Below are positions 32,274 through 39,680 of a stretch of DNA of 64,000 nucleotides, in pieces. Position 1 is the first letter of the stretch. Every line of letters begins with the position of its first letter. This DNA is from a virus. The stretch lies in the IMG/VR virus record IMGVR_UViG_3300009506_003033, positions 1 through 64,000 of that record. One strand, given 5' to 3'. A program made the position numbers and the translations under genes. The notes below the pieces were generated by a model. The model was not told the DNA's origin, ran no database searches, and worked only from the letters and a program-made list of their open reading frames with translations.

Positions 32274-32651
32274 AGCACAGCCCGGCCCAGATCCCAGCCG
32301 GTTAAGGCCACGACTCAGCGAGCCAAAATGGGACGGCAGCCCCGCAGGTAACTTCGGGTGCGATAAAATCCAGGCCATAGCCACGCAAATACTCGGCCAC
32401 CATCGAGGGCTTGCGGTAGCGTTGGCCGTTAGCTGGAAGGCTATTAAGGTTTCTACCATGACTTCCTAAAAGATCATGCCCGAGGCGATCTATGATTTCT
32501 GGCGGGACAGTTATAGCCTTCCAGTCAACGGCCACGTCGGATTCGTGGAAGGACCCTTTGTTGGGCGGTTGGATACCACGTTAAAAACACGGAGCGGGCT
32601 AGGGGATTTTGCGCAAAGATTTACCGAATCTGATTTCTGAGGACGTTATCC
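32274..32651. other. Gene-poor stretch with a long-armed inverted repeat
   Basis: No convincing plus-strand gene. A 21-base inverted repeat (32424-32444 and 32513-32533, 19 of 21 matching) encloses about 68 bases and could form a long hairpin on either strand. A minus-strand frame (32535-32302, GTG start, 77 codons) reads plausibly (VPPEIIDRLGHDLLGSHG, then YLRGYGLDFIAPEV), but no good ribosome site precedes it. It may be a small antisense gene or a remnant. Confidence 0.45.
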
Positions 32652-33035
32652 GTGTCACGCCATAGACGTCAAACAAAGAACCAACATCGCAACAGTGATA
32701 ACGAATCGTATCGCAAAGCACTCGGTCATACACAACGTTCTGGTATTTCTCGCAACGAAAACTTCCACGTCGCCACAACGCATGTCGCAATTTTTCCGAC
32801 TCTTGTGAGACGTAATCGGCAGACACAGGAAACCGTTTCGGAATCTGACAACGGTTTGATTTCTTTGAAAGAAAACCAGAAACCGAACCGCAACTTCGAG
32901 ATTCGGGATCTGGCCAACAAAACGGTTGAATACTGTATTCAACGGCTGAAGACCATGGATATGGACGCCATGTCAGTACGCCGATTTTTCCAGTACTTGG
33001 CCGAGGTTTGTGACGACGTAACCAACGACAGGTGA
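32652..33035 (+). CDS. Hypothetical protein
   Basis: A 127-residue product from a GTG. The N-terminal 80 residues are polar, basic and low in complexity. The C-terminal IRDLANKTVEYCIQRLKTMDMDAMSVRRFFQYLAEVCDDV is a plausible helical domain. Its final codons belong to a repeated gene-junction sequence. The true start may lie further in. Confidence 0.45.
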   Translation: MSRHRRQTKNQHRNSDNESYRKALGHTQRSGISRNENFHVATTHVAIFPTLVRRNRQTQETVSESDNGLISLKENQKPNRNFEIRDLANKTVEYCIQRLKTMDMDAMSVRRFFQYLAEVCDDVTNDR

Positions 33036-33039
33036 GACA

Positions 33040-33240
33040 GTGACTACAGAATCCGCTAAATCTGAAACTCAGCAGGCTGAGCATGTTCTCGATGGTGCTG
33101 ACATGAATCAGGATCTCCACCAGCTGATTGGCTACGTGTGGTCTTGTGGTGCGGAATCGCCGGACTTTCCAGTATCACAACTGTTGGAGCTTGCACGATG
33201 TTTTCTTTGCAAAATACCGACCATTAACCGAGGTTTGTGA
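33040..33240 (+). CDS. Small helical hypothetical protein
   Basis: A 66-residue acidic product with a GTG start placed by AGGTGAG 4 nt upstream. LHQLIGYVWSCGAESPDFPVSQLLELARCFL is helical. Ends within the repeated junction sequence. Function unknown. Confidence 0.55.
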   Translation: MTTESAKSETQQAEHVLDGADMNQDLHQLIGYVWSCGAESPDFPVSQLLELARCFLCKIPTINRGL

Positions 33241-33266
33241 CGACGTAACCAACGACGGATGCCCCG

Positions 33267-33452
33267 ATGGACGAATGTGAACTCTGCGGAGATACAGATT
33301 TTGATCATCATAAGTGTGTTCAATGTGGCAGGGTTATTTGTACTGAATGTTGTGAATGGTGTCATGATGAAGATGACGAACCGAGTGGTGAATGGTTTTG
33401 TACTGAATGTATTGAAGCAGCAATTGTTGACGACTTAACCAACGACAGGTGA
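33267..33452 (+). CDS. Small cysteine-rich zinc-finger protein
   Basis: A 61-residue product with CELCGD, HHKCVQCGRVIC, CCEWCHD and WFCTEC, enough Cys and His for two zinc sites in a cross-brace (PHD/RING/B-box-like) order. Such a small PHD-like module is unusual in phage. C-terminal VDDLTNDR is part of the repeated junction. Confidence 0.6.
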   Translation: MDECELCGDTDFDHHKCVQCGRVICTECCEWCHDEDDEPSGEWFCTECIEAAIVDDLTNDR

Positions 33453-33456
33453 GACG

Positions 33457-33744
33457 ATGATTCAACCACTGACACTGGAAGAGGAGATTAACTTGCTTCC
33501 ACCGCTGACACCGGAGGAACAAGCGGTATGTGACTCGATTGACTTCAATGCGATCATTGCCAAAATGCACGCAATGATGCCACCGGAAGAACGTCCGAAA
33601 TGGCAAGTAATAGATGATCGTGGTGGCTCAATTAAACTGTTCTTCAAGGAAAGTGATGCGTACGACGATGCCACAGAACGCAACTACCGCGCAGGCAACT
33701 ATGGAGTCTATGCTAGATACCATGTAATCCGATACGTAACATAA
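33457..33744 (+). CDS. Hypothetical protein
   Basis: A 95-residue product beginning with two PLT.EE repeats (QPLTLEEEINLLPPLTPEEQ) then an alpha/beta section (PKWQVIDDRGGSIKLFFKESDAYDDA). AGGTGAGACG precedes the ATG. Function unknown. Confidence 0.6.
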   Translation: MIQPLTLEEEINLLPPLTPEEQAVCDSIDFNAIIAKMHAMMPPEERPKWQVIDDRGGSIKLFFKESDAYDDATERNYRAGNYGVYARYHVIRYVT

Positions 33745-33762
33745 TCGACGATAGGTGAGATG

Positions 33763-33960
33763 ATGGAATCGTATACACATGGTACTTGGGAATCAGCCAT
33801 ACAATTTGTAATGGAACACATTGACGATTTTCGGAACGGCCGGACAGATGTATATGTTGCTGGACGAAAGAGACGGCTGAGACTTACTTCAAGTCAATTG
33901 GCTGAACTTATCTGCCTGGCGGAATGGAGACTGGAACAATGCCAAAAGTCAGTGACATGA
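33763..33960 (+). CDS. Small hypothetical protein
   Basis: A 65-residue product from the second of two adjacent ATGs, since that gives the same AGGTGAG spacing as its neighbours. Helical N-terminus (ESAIQFVMEHIDDF) and a KRRLRLTSSQLAELICLAEWRLEQC segment. Function unknown. Confidence 0.55.
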   Translation: MESYTHGTWESAIQFVMEHIDDFRNGRTDVYVAGRKRRLRLTSSQLAELICLAEWRLEQCQKSVT

Positions 33961-34232
33961 CCAGCGAAGAATTGGCGCGGCTGATTGATGAGCGATTTAA
34001 GATTGCCGTAGATGATTTGGTGAAGCACGGAGAATCTGTGGGCCGAGCGTTTTTATTGCAGCAAGTGAATCAGTTGCGAGAAGAGATTCGCACTACGAAC
34101 GAGCGGCTGGACAAAGCGGCCAAGGTATTCGATCACCTGAAAAACGCAGTCAGCGAGCACGATCAGTGGTTGCATTCGATGAGACATCAGGCGGCGCCGG
34201 CCGAGATATCCAAAGATTTGGGCTCGGGATGA
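33939..34232 (+). CDS. Coiled-coil hypothetical protein
   Basis: A 97-residue product. LQQVNQLREEIRTTNERLDKAAKVFDHLKNAV forms a coiled coil (residues about 44-75). Overlaps the previous gene by 22 nt. Its last codons run into the stem of a strong terminator. Confidence 0.6.
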   Translation: MPKVSDMTSEELARLIDERFKIAVDDLVKHGESVGRAFLLQQVNQLREEIRTTNERLDKAAKVFDHLKNAVSEHDQWLHSMRHQAAPAEISKDLGSG

Positions 34233-34251
34233 ACACCGGCGCCGTTTTTTT
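34192..34251 (+). terminator. Rho-independent terminator
   Basis: CGGCGCCGG (34192-34200) pairs perfectly with CCGGCGCCG (34236-34244), followed by TTTTTTT. It overlaps the end of the preceding gene. Confidence 0.8.
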
Positions 34252-34266
34252 CAAAGAGAGCGTGTC

Positions 34267-34458
34267 ATGAAAGAACAGTCAGATCGACGAATCCAACGAC
34301 ATCCAATCGCGCCGAAGCGAGACAGGCAGGCAATTGCCACAAAGGCCATTCGACGCCGGGCGATCGAAGAAGGTTGGAACGTGCGGCCAGTCGACTTGGG
34401 CACCGAAGGTGTGATATTGGCTGCATGGGGGACGATCGAACGAGGACTCAAGAAATGA
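34267..34458 (+). CDS. Small basic hypothetical protein
   Basis: A 63-residue product rich in R, K and I (KRDRQAIATKAIRRRAIEEGWNV) with a beta C-terminus. AGAGAG lies 6-11 nt upstream. Could bind nucleic acid, judged only from charge. Confidence 0.55.
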   Translation: MKEQSDRRIQRHPIAPKRDRQAIATKAIRRRAIEEGWNVRPVDLGTEGVILAAWGTIERGLKK

Positions 34459-34676
34459 CGAACGAGTGCAGTAACCCGATTGATGATCGTAGGGATGATT
34501 GGTGGACTTGGACGGGTGAATCGACTTGCGGATGTGAATGCAAATGGGTGCCACTGATAGGAATAGATTTTCCACCGATCGTGAGCCAGGTTCCACCGAA
34601 AGAAATCTGCGTGAAGCCGGGAGAGACAAGTCTGTGGCAGATTACAAAGACGAGACGTCGCAGAAGAAGCCGCTGA
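34455..34676 (+). CDS. Small hypothetical protein
   Basis: A 73-residue product, ATGA overlap with the previous stop. WWTWTGESTCGCECKWVPLIGIDFPP in the first half and an Arg-run (RRRRRSR) at the end. The Arg-run sits where the next gene overlaps, so it may be a by-product of that frame. Confidence 0.45.
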   Translation: MTNECSNPIDDRRDDWWTWTGESTCGCECKWVPLIGIDFPPIVSQVPPKEICVKPGETSLWQITKTRRRRRSR

Positions 34677-34771
34677 TACCAATTCAAAATCTGGCAGCAA
34701 TGATACTGTTATCATGTTGTATGTGGGGTTTTGTTGGTTTGATCATAGCATCGATATTATTGATGCTGTAG
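34634..34771 (+). CDS. Small single-pass membrane protein
   Basis: A 45-residue product from a GTG preceded by GGAGAG. A polar N-terminus (VADYKDETSQKKPL) is followed by a C-terminal hydrophobic helix (ILLSCCMWGFVGLIIASILLML). Tail-anchored or holin-like in shape; role unknown. Confidence 0.5.
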   Translation: MADYKDETSQKKPLIPIQNLAAMILLSCCMWGFVGLIIASILLML

Positions 34772-34842
34772 AAGACACCTTGTAGGTGTATCCGTGGTCA
34801 AGCGGTTTTAGGGAGGCTGCTTGGCCAGGGTAGACGAAGCCG

Positions 34843-34879
34843 TGGCGGCGGAGTGGTGTCCGCCGCCACATTTTTCGTT
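34843..34879 (+). terminator. Rho-independent terminator
   Basis: TGGCGGCGGA and TCCGCCGCCA form a perfect 10-bp stem with a 6-base loop, followed by CATTTTTCGTTTT. A small ACACCT/AGGTGT hairpin also lies at 34777-34791. Confidence 0.8.
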
Positions 34880-34886
34880 TTGAATA

Positions 34887-34914
34887 TTGACACACCCGAT
34901 CCGGTGATTATGAT
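34887..34914 (+). promoter_or_regulatory. Sigma70 promoter of ncRNA B
   Basis: TTGACA (34887-34892), 16-base spacer, TATGAT (34909-34914), directly after a terminator. The predicted transcript begins near 34921. Confidence 0.8.
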
Positions 34915-34920
34915 GGGTGG

Positions 34921-35035
34921 TAGCGGAGCCCAACCCGCAGATGAAACCTACGAAGTGACTAACGCCTTTCATTGCGACGGTGGGCTCCGTAGGTGCCCGT
35001 TGGGAACCGTCGCAGTGAGAGGCGTTGTTTTGTTA
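34921..35035 (+). ncRNA. Candidate pseudoknotted small RNA B (or leader of the helicase mRNA)
   Basis: A 21-bp stem (34961-34981 with 35006-35026, two G-U pairs) followed by GTTTTGTT ends the unit. P1 CCCAAC (34929-34934) pairs with GTTGGG (34999-35004) and P2 ACCTACG (34946-34952) with CGTAGGT (34988-34994), both 3' arms lying in the stem's loop. A competing 9-bp pairing (34924-34932 with 34981-34989) would exclude P1 and P2, so the RNA could switch. It lies just before the intein-bearing helicase, so attenuation of that gene is possible. Confidence 0.6.
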
Positions 35036-35046
35036 ATCACACCCCA

Positions 35047-37569
35047 ATGAATGTTCATTTTGACACTCGTGATATCGATAGCTATCGGCTGTTTTGCAAG
35101 ATCAAACGGCTGCCAACTTATCAACTGACTGGCCATGTCGCGACGTTTCCAGACGAGTACGCAGCCAAACTGGGATTGCAAGGCATCACGAACGAAGAGA
35201 TTGGTTATGAGCCACATCCTGACGTATTTGATTACCAACGGGATATAGTGCGAATATGTCTGAGGAAGCGAAAGTTCGCTATTTTTGCTGATTGCGGACT
35301 TGGCAAGACAATTATGTTTCTGGAATGGATTAAGGCTCTGGGAACGGTACTCAATGGCAAATCAGCACTGATTATATCTCCATTGATGGTGATTCCGCAG
35401 ACGATTGCCGAGAGCCGAAAATGGTTCTACGAGGACTTGCCAATTCAACAAGTGCGAGCAGCGGAACTTGTACGGTGGCTCAAATCTCCGACGTCTCAGA
35501 TTGGTATCACCAACTATGATGCATTGACACAAGATGGACTCACTAATCGCAATCTCGGAGCATTGGTACTAGATGAAAGTTCAATGCTTAAGAGTCATTA
35601 TGGCAAATGGGCCAGCCAATGTCTCGCACTCGGCCAGGGATTGGAATGGAAATTAGCTTGTACCGGTACGCCAGCACCGAATGACAGAATCGAATATGCA
35701 AATCATGCGGTGTATTGTGATGCGTTTTCATCTATCAATGGTTTCTTGGCAACATTTTTTGTCAATCGTGGCCAGACACAGGAACGATGGGTGCTAAAAG
35801 ATCATGCATTGGAATCATTCTATCGTGCATTGTCGCATTGGTGCATCTTCCTGACTCGACCGGAAATCTATGGCTGGAAGGACAACACTCAACCTTTGCC
35901 GCCGATCGTGATTCACGAGCACGACATAGCGTTAACAAAAGAACAGCAATCGATATTCACATCAGAAACGGGAGAACTGTTTGCAAACCGCATGGGTGGA
36001 ATTCGCACTAGAGGTAAGCTCGGGCAGTTGGCAAAGGGCCATCACAATGGCAAGGAAGTATCGACGAACAAGCCAGCAGCTATTCGCCGATTGATACAGC
36101 AGTGGCCGGATGAATCGACGATTGTGTGGTGTATCTACAACCGAGAACAAGATCAGCTCGCGAAAGAAATACCAGAGGCGGCAAGCATCTCAGGAGCAAC
36201 TCCCATTGGACAACGATTAGAATTAATCGAGGAATTTAAAGCTGGTATCCGTAGGATACTGATAACCAAGCCAAAGATACTTGGATTTGGTTTGAATCTG
36301 CAAATTGCCACGAGGCAAGTATTTGCTGGGCTACAAGACTGTTATGACGACATGACGGAAGTGTTGACTCGCAATGGCTGGAAAACATTTGGCGATTGCG
36401 ACATGGATGATCAGCTGGCCACGTGCAATCCGACGACGCTCCAGTTTGAATGGCAATGGCCAACAGAAATCATTTGGTCCGAATATATGGGGCCAATGAT
36501 TCAGTTTGGCGGCCAGCGAGGCTTCGACTTACTCGTAACACCCAATCATCGGATGTTTGTTTGCAGGTGTCCGATCAGGTATCGGTTGGCAAATAGAGCG
36601 TGGCATTTCCGGTATGCCAACGAACTATGCGAGAATTACAGACGACAGGAATATCGCATGTTGTCATGCTCGCAACTCTGGCGTGGCGATTCGCCAGAGG
36701 TAATTGTAAACACATGCGAATCCGGCCGATCGCGATGGGCTACTGTCAAAACGGTGCACGAAATGGCAACAGAGGACGCGGTACGACTGGCGGGATGGTA
36801 TGTGACTGAAGGGCATTGCAGATTGCCAACGACAGCTGAATTTGGTCGCATTGTAATATGTCAGAGTGATGGTAATCCATCAAATCGGGCGGAGATCATC
36901 GACCTGCTGTCTAGGTTGTTCGGTTCCGTAAACACAAACACTAAGGATTTGACGAGCTATTGCCGGCACGTGGCACACTGGCTGCTGTCTGAGTTCGGGC
37001 ATGGATCACATAACAAGCGTCTCCCCCGCTGGATTAAGGATCTTGATGCTCGTTATCTTTGTATATTGCGAGATGTCATGATGAAAGGCGACGGTGGGGC
37101 TACTGGCCGATATTATCGAACAGCGAGCCGACAATTGGCCGACGACTTCCAGGAAGTGGCAATCAAAACTGGCATTCGGGCATCCGTTAAACCCCGCATT
37201 TGCAAGGGCTCGACTTTATACGATGTCGTTCTGGAATACGAGCATACGCAACCATCAATATCGAGTACTCCGTCTGTCGTCAGCTACGAAGGCATGATAG
37301 GGTGTGCTCGGGTGATGAATGGGACACTGATTGTGCGTCGCAACGGTATCCCAGTCGTGAGCGGCAACAGCTACGAATCATTCTATCAGGCGGTGAAACG
37401 TAGCAACCGCTATGGTGCTGTTAAATCACTGAATGTCCATATCCCTATGACAGATTTAGAGCGACCTATGGTTGAAAATGTGCTTAGGAAAGCAAAACGG
37501 ATTGATGAGGATACTCGGGCACAGGAGAGATACTTCCGACGAGCATCAAAGGAACTTGCGTCGTGGTAG
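35047..37569 (+). CDS. SNF2/DEAD-type SF2 helicase interrupted by an intein
   Basis: An 840-residue precursor. N-extein (1-431): YQRDIVRICLRKRKFAIFADCGLGKT holds the Walker A loop (residues 81-88), VLDESS the DEAD-like box near 175, ACTGTPAPNDR motif III. Intein 432-774. C-extein (775-840) resumes with SYESFYQAVKRSNRYG, the arginine-finger motif VI. The intein thus splits the most conserved catalytic block; spliced product is about 497 residues. No clear ribosome site precedes the chosen ATG, so the structured RNA upstream may matter. Confidence 0.88.
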   Translation: MNVHFDTRDIDSYRLFCKIKRLPTYQLTGHVATFPDEYAAKLGLQGITNEEIGYEPHPDVFDYQRDIVRICLRKRKFAIFADCGLGKTIMFLEWIKALGTVLNGKSALIISPLMVIPQTIAESRKWFYEDLPIQQVRAAELVRWLKSPTSQIGITNYDALTQDGLTNRNLGALVLDESSMLKSHYGKWASQCLALGQGLEWKLACTGTPAPNDRIEYANHAVYCDAFSSINGFLATFFVNRGQTQERWVLKDHALESFYRALSHWCIFLTRPEIYGWKDNTQPLPPIVIHEHDIALTKEQQSIFTSETGELFANRMGGIRTRGKLGQLAKGHHNGKEVSTNKPAAIRRLIQQWPDESTIVWCIYNREQDQLAKEIPEAASISGATPIGQRLELIEEFKAGIRRILITKPKILGFGLNLQIATRQVFAGLQDCYDDMTEVLTRNGWKTFGDCDMDDQLATCNPTTLQFEWQWPTEIIWSEYMGPMIQFGGQRGFDLLVTPNHRMFVCRCPIRYRLANRAWHFRYANELCENYRRQEYRMLSCSQLWRGDSPEVIVNTCESGRSRWATVKTVHEMATEDAVRLAGWYVTEGHCRLPTTAEFGRIVICQSDGNPSNRAEIIDLLSRLFGSVNTNTKDLTSYCRHVAHWLLSEFGHGSHNKRLPRWIKDLDARYLCILRDVMMKGDGGATGRYYRTASRQLADDFQEVAIKTGIRASVKPRICKGSTLYDVVLEYEHTQPSISSTPSVVSYEGMIGCARVMNGTLIVRRNGIPVVSGNSYESFYQAVKRSNRYGAVKSLNVHIPMTDLERPMVENVLRKAKRIDEDTRAQERYFRRASKELASW
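36340..37368 (+). other. Intein with LAGLIDADG endonuclease in the SF2 helicase
   Basis: 343 residues. Block A starts CYDDMTEVLTRNGWKTFGD with catalytic Cys1. Block B is LLVTPNHRM (T-x-x-H). Blocks C and E of the homing endonuclease are RLAGWYVTEGH and MMKGDGGATG. Block F/G is LIVRRNGIPVVSGN with terminal Asn, and Ser is +1. The residue before Asn is Gly rather than His, a variation known in phage inteins. Insertion point lies between D and S of the helicase's QDSYE motif. Confidence 0.9.
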
Positions 37570-38423
37570 ATCTCCCACACGATATCATTCGCGTATTTCC
37601 CAGAAAAGCTGGATGGGTCCCGGATGATGGCATGGCATATGTTGGTGCACCTCTATTATTCCGAGAACCAGCAAGAGAAGTACATGTCTCTTGTACCTTT
37701 TCTTGGGACATGAACGAATGCGAACGATTAGCAAGAGAATGGCGGCAATTCTATAGTAATGTGAAAATTGGTGGGCCAGCATATGACACAAGACCAGATG
37801 ATTTTGTTCCCGGGATGTATTTGAAACATGGATATACTATAACATCGAGAGGCTACCATCATCGTTGTGCATTTTGCAAGGTGCATGAGAGAGAAGGACC
37901 ATTACGCGAATTGCCAATCAAAGATGGATGGATTGTGGAGGATTCAAATCTGCTTGCATGTTCGCGGAGGCATATCGAAGCTGTTTTGGAAATGTTATCG
38001 AAGCAGCCGGAACCAGCGAGGTTTACCGGTGGATTTGAGAATCAGCTCGTCACACCATGGTTGTGCAAAGCATTGAAAGAACAGATACGGACAAGAGTTG
38101 TGTACTTGGCATATGATCGGCAAGCCCAAGCGAAATCATTGTCTAGGGCAGCTGCAATGCTATTGGAGCATGGGATACCTCGCGGTGCAATTCGCTGTTA
38201 TTGTTTAGTTGGCTTCGGGGACGATACGGTTGAAGAAGCTGAAAAGCGAATGCGATGGGCATTTACACAAGGGGTTACACCATTTGCTATGTACTATCGT
38301 CCAGTGGAGACCCGACAATGGCGAGTGCCTCCTGGAGACTGGAAAGACCTCGTTCAGAATTGGATATGGGACAAAGTGATCTTTGCACGAATGGCAAAAT
38401 TAGGTATAGAGACAAAAAAATGA
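37563..38423 (+). CDS. Radical-SAM-like protein with an incomplete CX3CX2C motif
   Basis: A 286-residue product. TSRGYHHRCAFCKVHEREG occupies the place of the RGCxxxCxFC cluster motif, but the first Cys is Tyr (codon TAC). The rest fits: a GWIVEDSNLL strand, TGGFENQLVT near residue 158 like the G-G-E/D motif, and RCYCLVGFGDDTVEEA as a later barrel strand. With only two canonical Cys the 4Fe-4S cluster may be absent or use another ligand. It lies in the helicase-methyltransferase group by ATGA junctions. Confidence 0.65.
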   Translation: MVDLPHDIIRVFPRKAGWVPDDGMAYVGAPLLFREPAREVHVSCTFSWDMNECERLAREWRQFYSNVKIGGPAYDTRPDDFVPGMYLKHGYTITSRGYHHRCAFCKVHEREGPLRELPIKDGWIVEDSNLLACSRRHIEAVLEMLSKQPEPARFTGGFENQLVTPWLCKALKEQIRTRVVYLAYDRQAQAKSLSRAAAMLLEHGIPRGAIRCYCLVGFGDDTVEEAEKRMRWAFTQGVTPFAMYYRPVETRQWRVPPGDWKDLVQNWIWDKVIFARMAKLGIETKK

Positions 38424-39301
38424 TTGAGCCGTTAGCAGATGGATCCAGATGGCATTTATACCGTGGAGATTGCATTGAACACATGGCAGAGCTGCCACAA
38501 GCGTGCTTTGATTTTGCTGTGTTTTCACCACCATTTCCGAGCCTCTTTGCTTACACGGATCTTGCTGAAGATATCGGCAACACGGATGATGTAGAAGGCG
38601 AAGGAAGACTGCATTTGTCCTGGTTTTATCGGCAGCTGGTGCGAGTGATGAAGCCAGGTCGTGTAGTGATGGTTCACGTGATGCAGATACCGTGTCTGGA
38701 ACGTAGCGGTAAAGAAGGGTTGATTGATTTCCGGGGACTGAATATTCGTATCGGACAGCGAAGCGGATTGATTTATGACTACGATTGGTTGATCGGAAAA
38801 AACCCACAGGCTCAAGCGATACGTACTCGATCTCATTCGCTGATGTTTGTAACGATGGAACGTGATCGAGCCAAGATTCGCGGTACTCTTGGGGATTACT
38901 TAATCAAATATCGCATTCCTGGAGAAAACGCGGTTCCTATTGATTCTGAAGGACAGGTAACGCGGAACGATTGGATTTCTTGGGCGGAGGCATGTTGGCC
39001 GTGGACGGACATACGCGAGACAGACACATTGAATGTTGCCGCAGGTCGCGATCAGAAAGACACGAAGCATATTTGCCCATTGCAATTGCCGGTCATACGC
39101 AGATTAGTGAAGATGTACAGCAATCCAGACGAAATCGTTTTTTCGCCATTTGCTGGAATCGGAAGTGAGGGAGTTGAAGCATTGAAGGCAGGCCGGAGAT
39201 TCTACGGATGCGAGATCAAAGACAGTTACGTCAAGGCAGCACGAGCGAATCTAACGAAGACTGTGGCGAAGGAAGAGGATCAAATGGTTCTGTTCCGATG
39301 A
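38420..39301 (+). CDS. DNA methyltransferase (N4-cytosine/N6-adenine, beta type)
   Basis: A 293-residue enzyme with motif order beta: catalytic FSPPFPSLF (S-P-P-F) near residue 35, then a target-recognition part, and the SAM site FSPFAGIGSEGVEALKAGRRFYGCEIK at the C-terminus (residues about 235-262). SPPF favours N4-cytosine or N6-adenine exocyclic amine methylation. No restriction partner is adjacent, so it probably modifies phage DNA. ATGA junctions on both sides. Confidence 0.85.
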   Translation: MIEPLADGSRWHLYRGDCIEHMAELPQACFDFAVFSPPFPSLFAYTDLAEDIGNTDDVEGEGRLHLSWFYRQLVRVMKPGRVVMVHVMQIPCLERSGKEGLIDFRGLNIRIGQRSGLIYDYDWLIGKNPQAQAIRTRSHSLMFVTMERDRAKIRGTLGDYLIKYRIPGENAVPIDSEGQVTRNDWISWAEACWPWTDIRETDTLNVAAGRDQKDTKHICPLQLPVIRRLVKMYSNPDEIVFSPFAGIGSEGVEALKAGRRFYGCEIKDSYVKAARANLTKTVAKEEDQMVLFR

Positions 39302-39468
39302 GCAATTATGTCGATGGTCAAAAGAGCAGTGATGAATCATCGGCTATTGATTCGCATTCTGTCATGAGGTCATTATACCAAGTCTTCACTTTCGATGAAT
39401 TGCGACAGATGCGGAGGGACGTGCAATATTGTCGCTGTTCTTGGGTTCTCGTGGCTGAATTCAAATGA
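39298..39468 (+). CDS. Small hypothetical protein
   Basis: A 56-residue product between two ATGA junctions. SLYQVFTFDELRQMRRDVQYCRCSWVLVAEF has a short helix and Cys pair. Function unknown; coupling on both sides supports translation. Confidence 0.55.
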   Translation: MSNYVDGQKSSDESSAIDSHSVMRSLYQVFTFDELRQMRRDVQYCRCSWVLVAEFK

Positions 39469-39680
39469 GGTATACGATGTTGTGGCAGCTGCACTGGCAA
39501 GACGTCGATACTGGAAAGCTAGAATTTCGAGAACAGCGAGATTTTCCAGACGGCGAGACGCATTTTGATTTTGCCTTATGGTGGAAAGGAGTGAACGAAC
39601 GTCATCCATTGCCAGCAAACAAGAGGTGGTTTGTTTGTAACGAATTAGCTCCAGAATTTATAAAGGAGTGTGAAAGATGA
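39465..39680 (+). CDS. Small hypothetical protein
   Basis: A 71-residue product, start overlapping the previous stop. WQLHWQDVDTGKLEFREQRDF is a beta hairpin-like start; similar short proteins occur in phages near ParB-like genes. Ends in ATGA with the next gene. Function unknown. Confidence 0.6.
   Translation: MRYTMLWQLHWQDVDTGKLEFREQRDFPDGETHFDFALWWKGVNERHPLPANKRWFVCNELAPEFIKECER

Larger units (their letters stand above)
33008..33463 (+). repeat. Repeated gene-junction sequence
   Basis: Near-identical stretches TTGTGACGACGTAACCAACG at about 33010 and 33235, and TTGACGACTTAACCAACGAC at about 33427. In two cases the next bases are AGGTGAGAC and a start codon. A diverged copy lies near 33745. 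They form the end of one gene plus the ribosome site of the next, so gene and junction seem to have been duplicated as units. Confidence 0.8.

Noticed and set aside
34993-35046. Upstream extension of the helicase reading frame
   Set aside because: These codons fall in the stem and U-tract of RNA B; helicase-like sequence begins only after the ATG at 35047.
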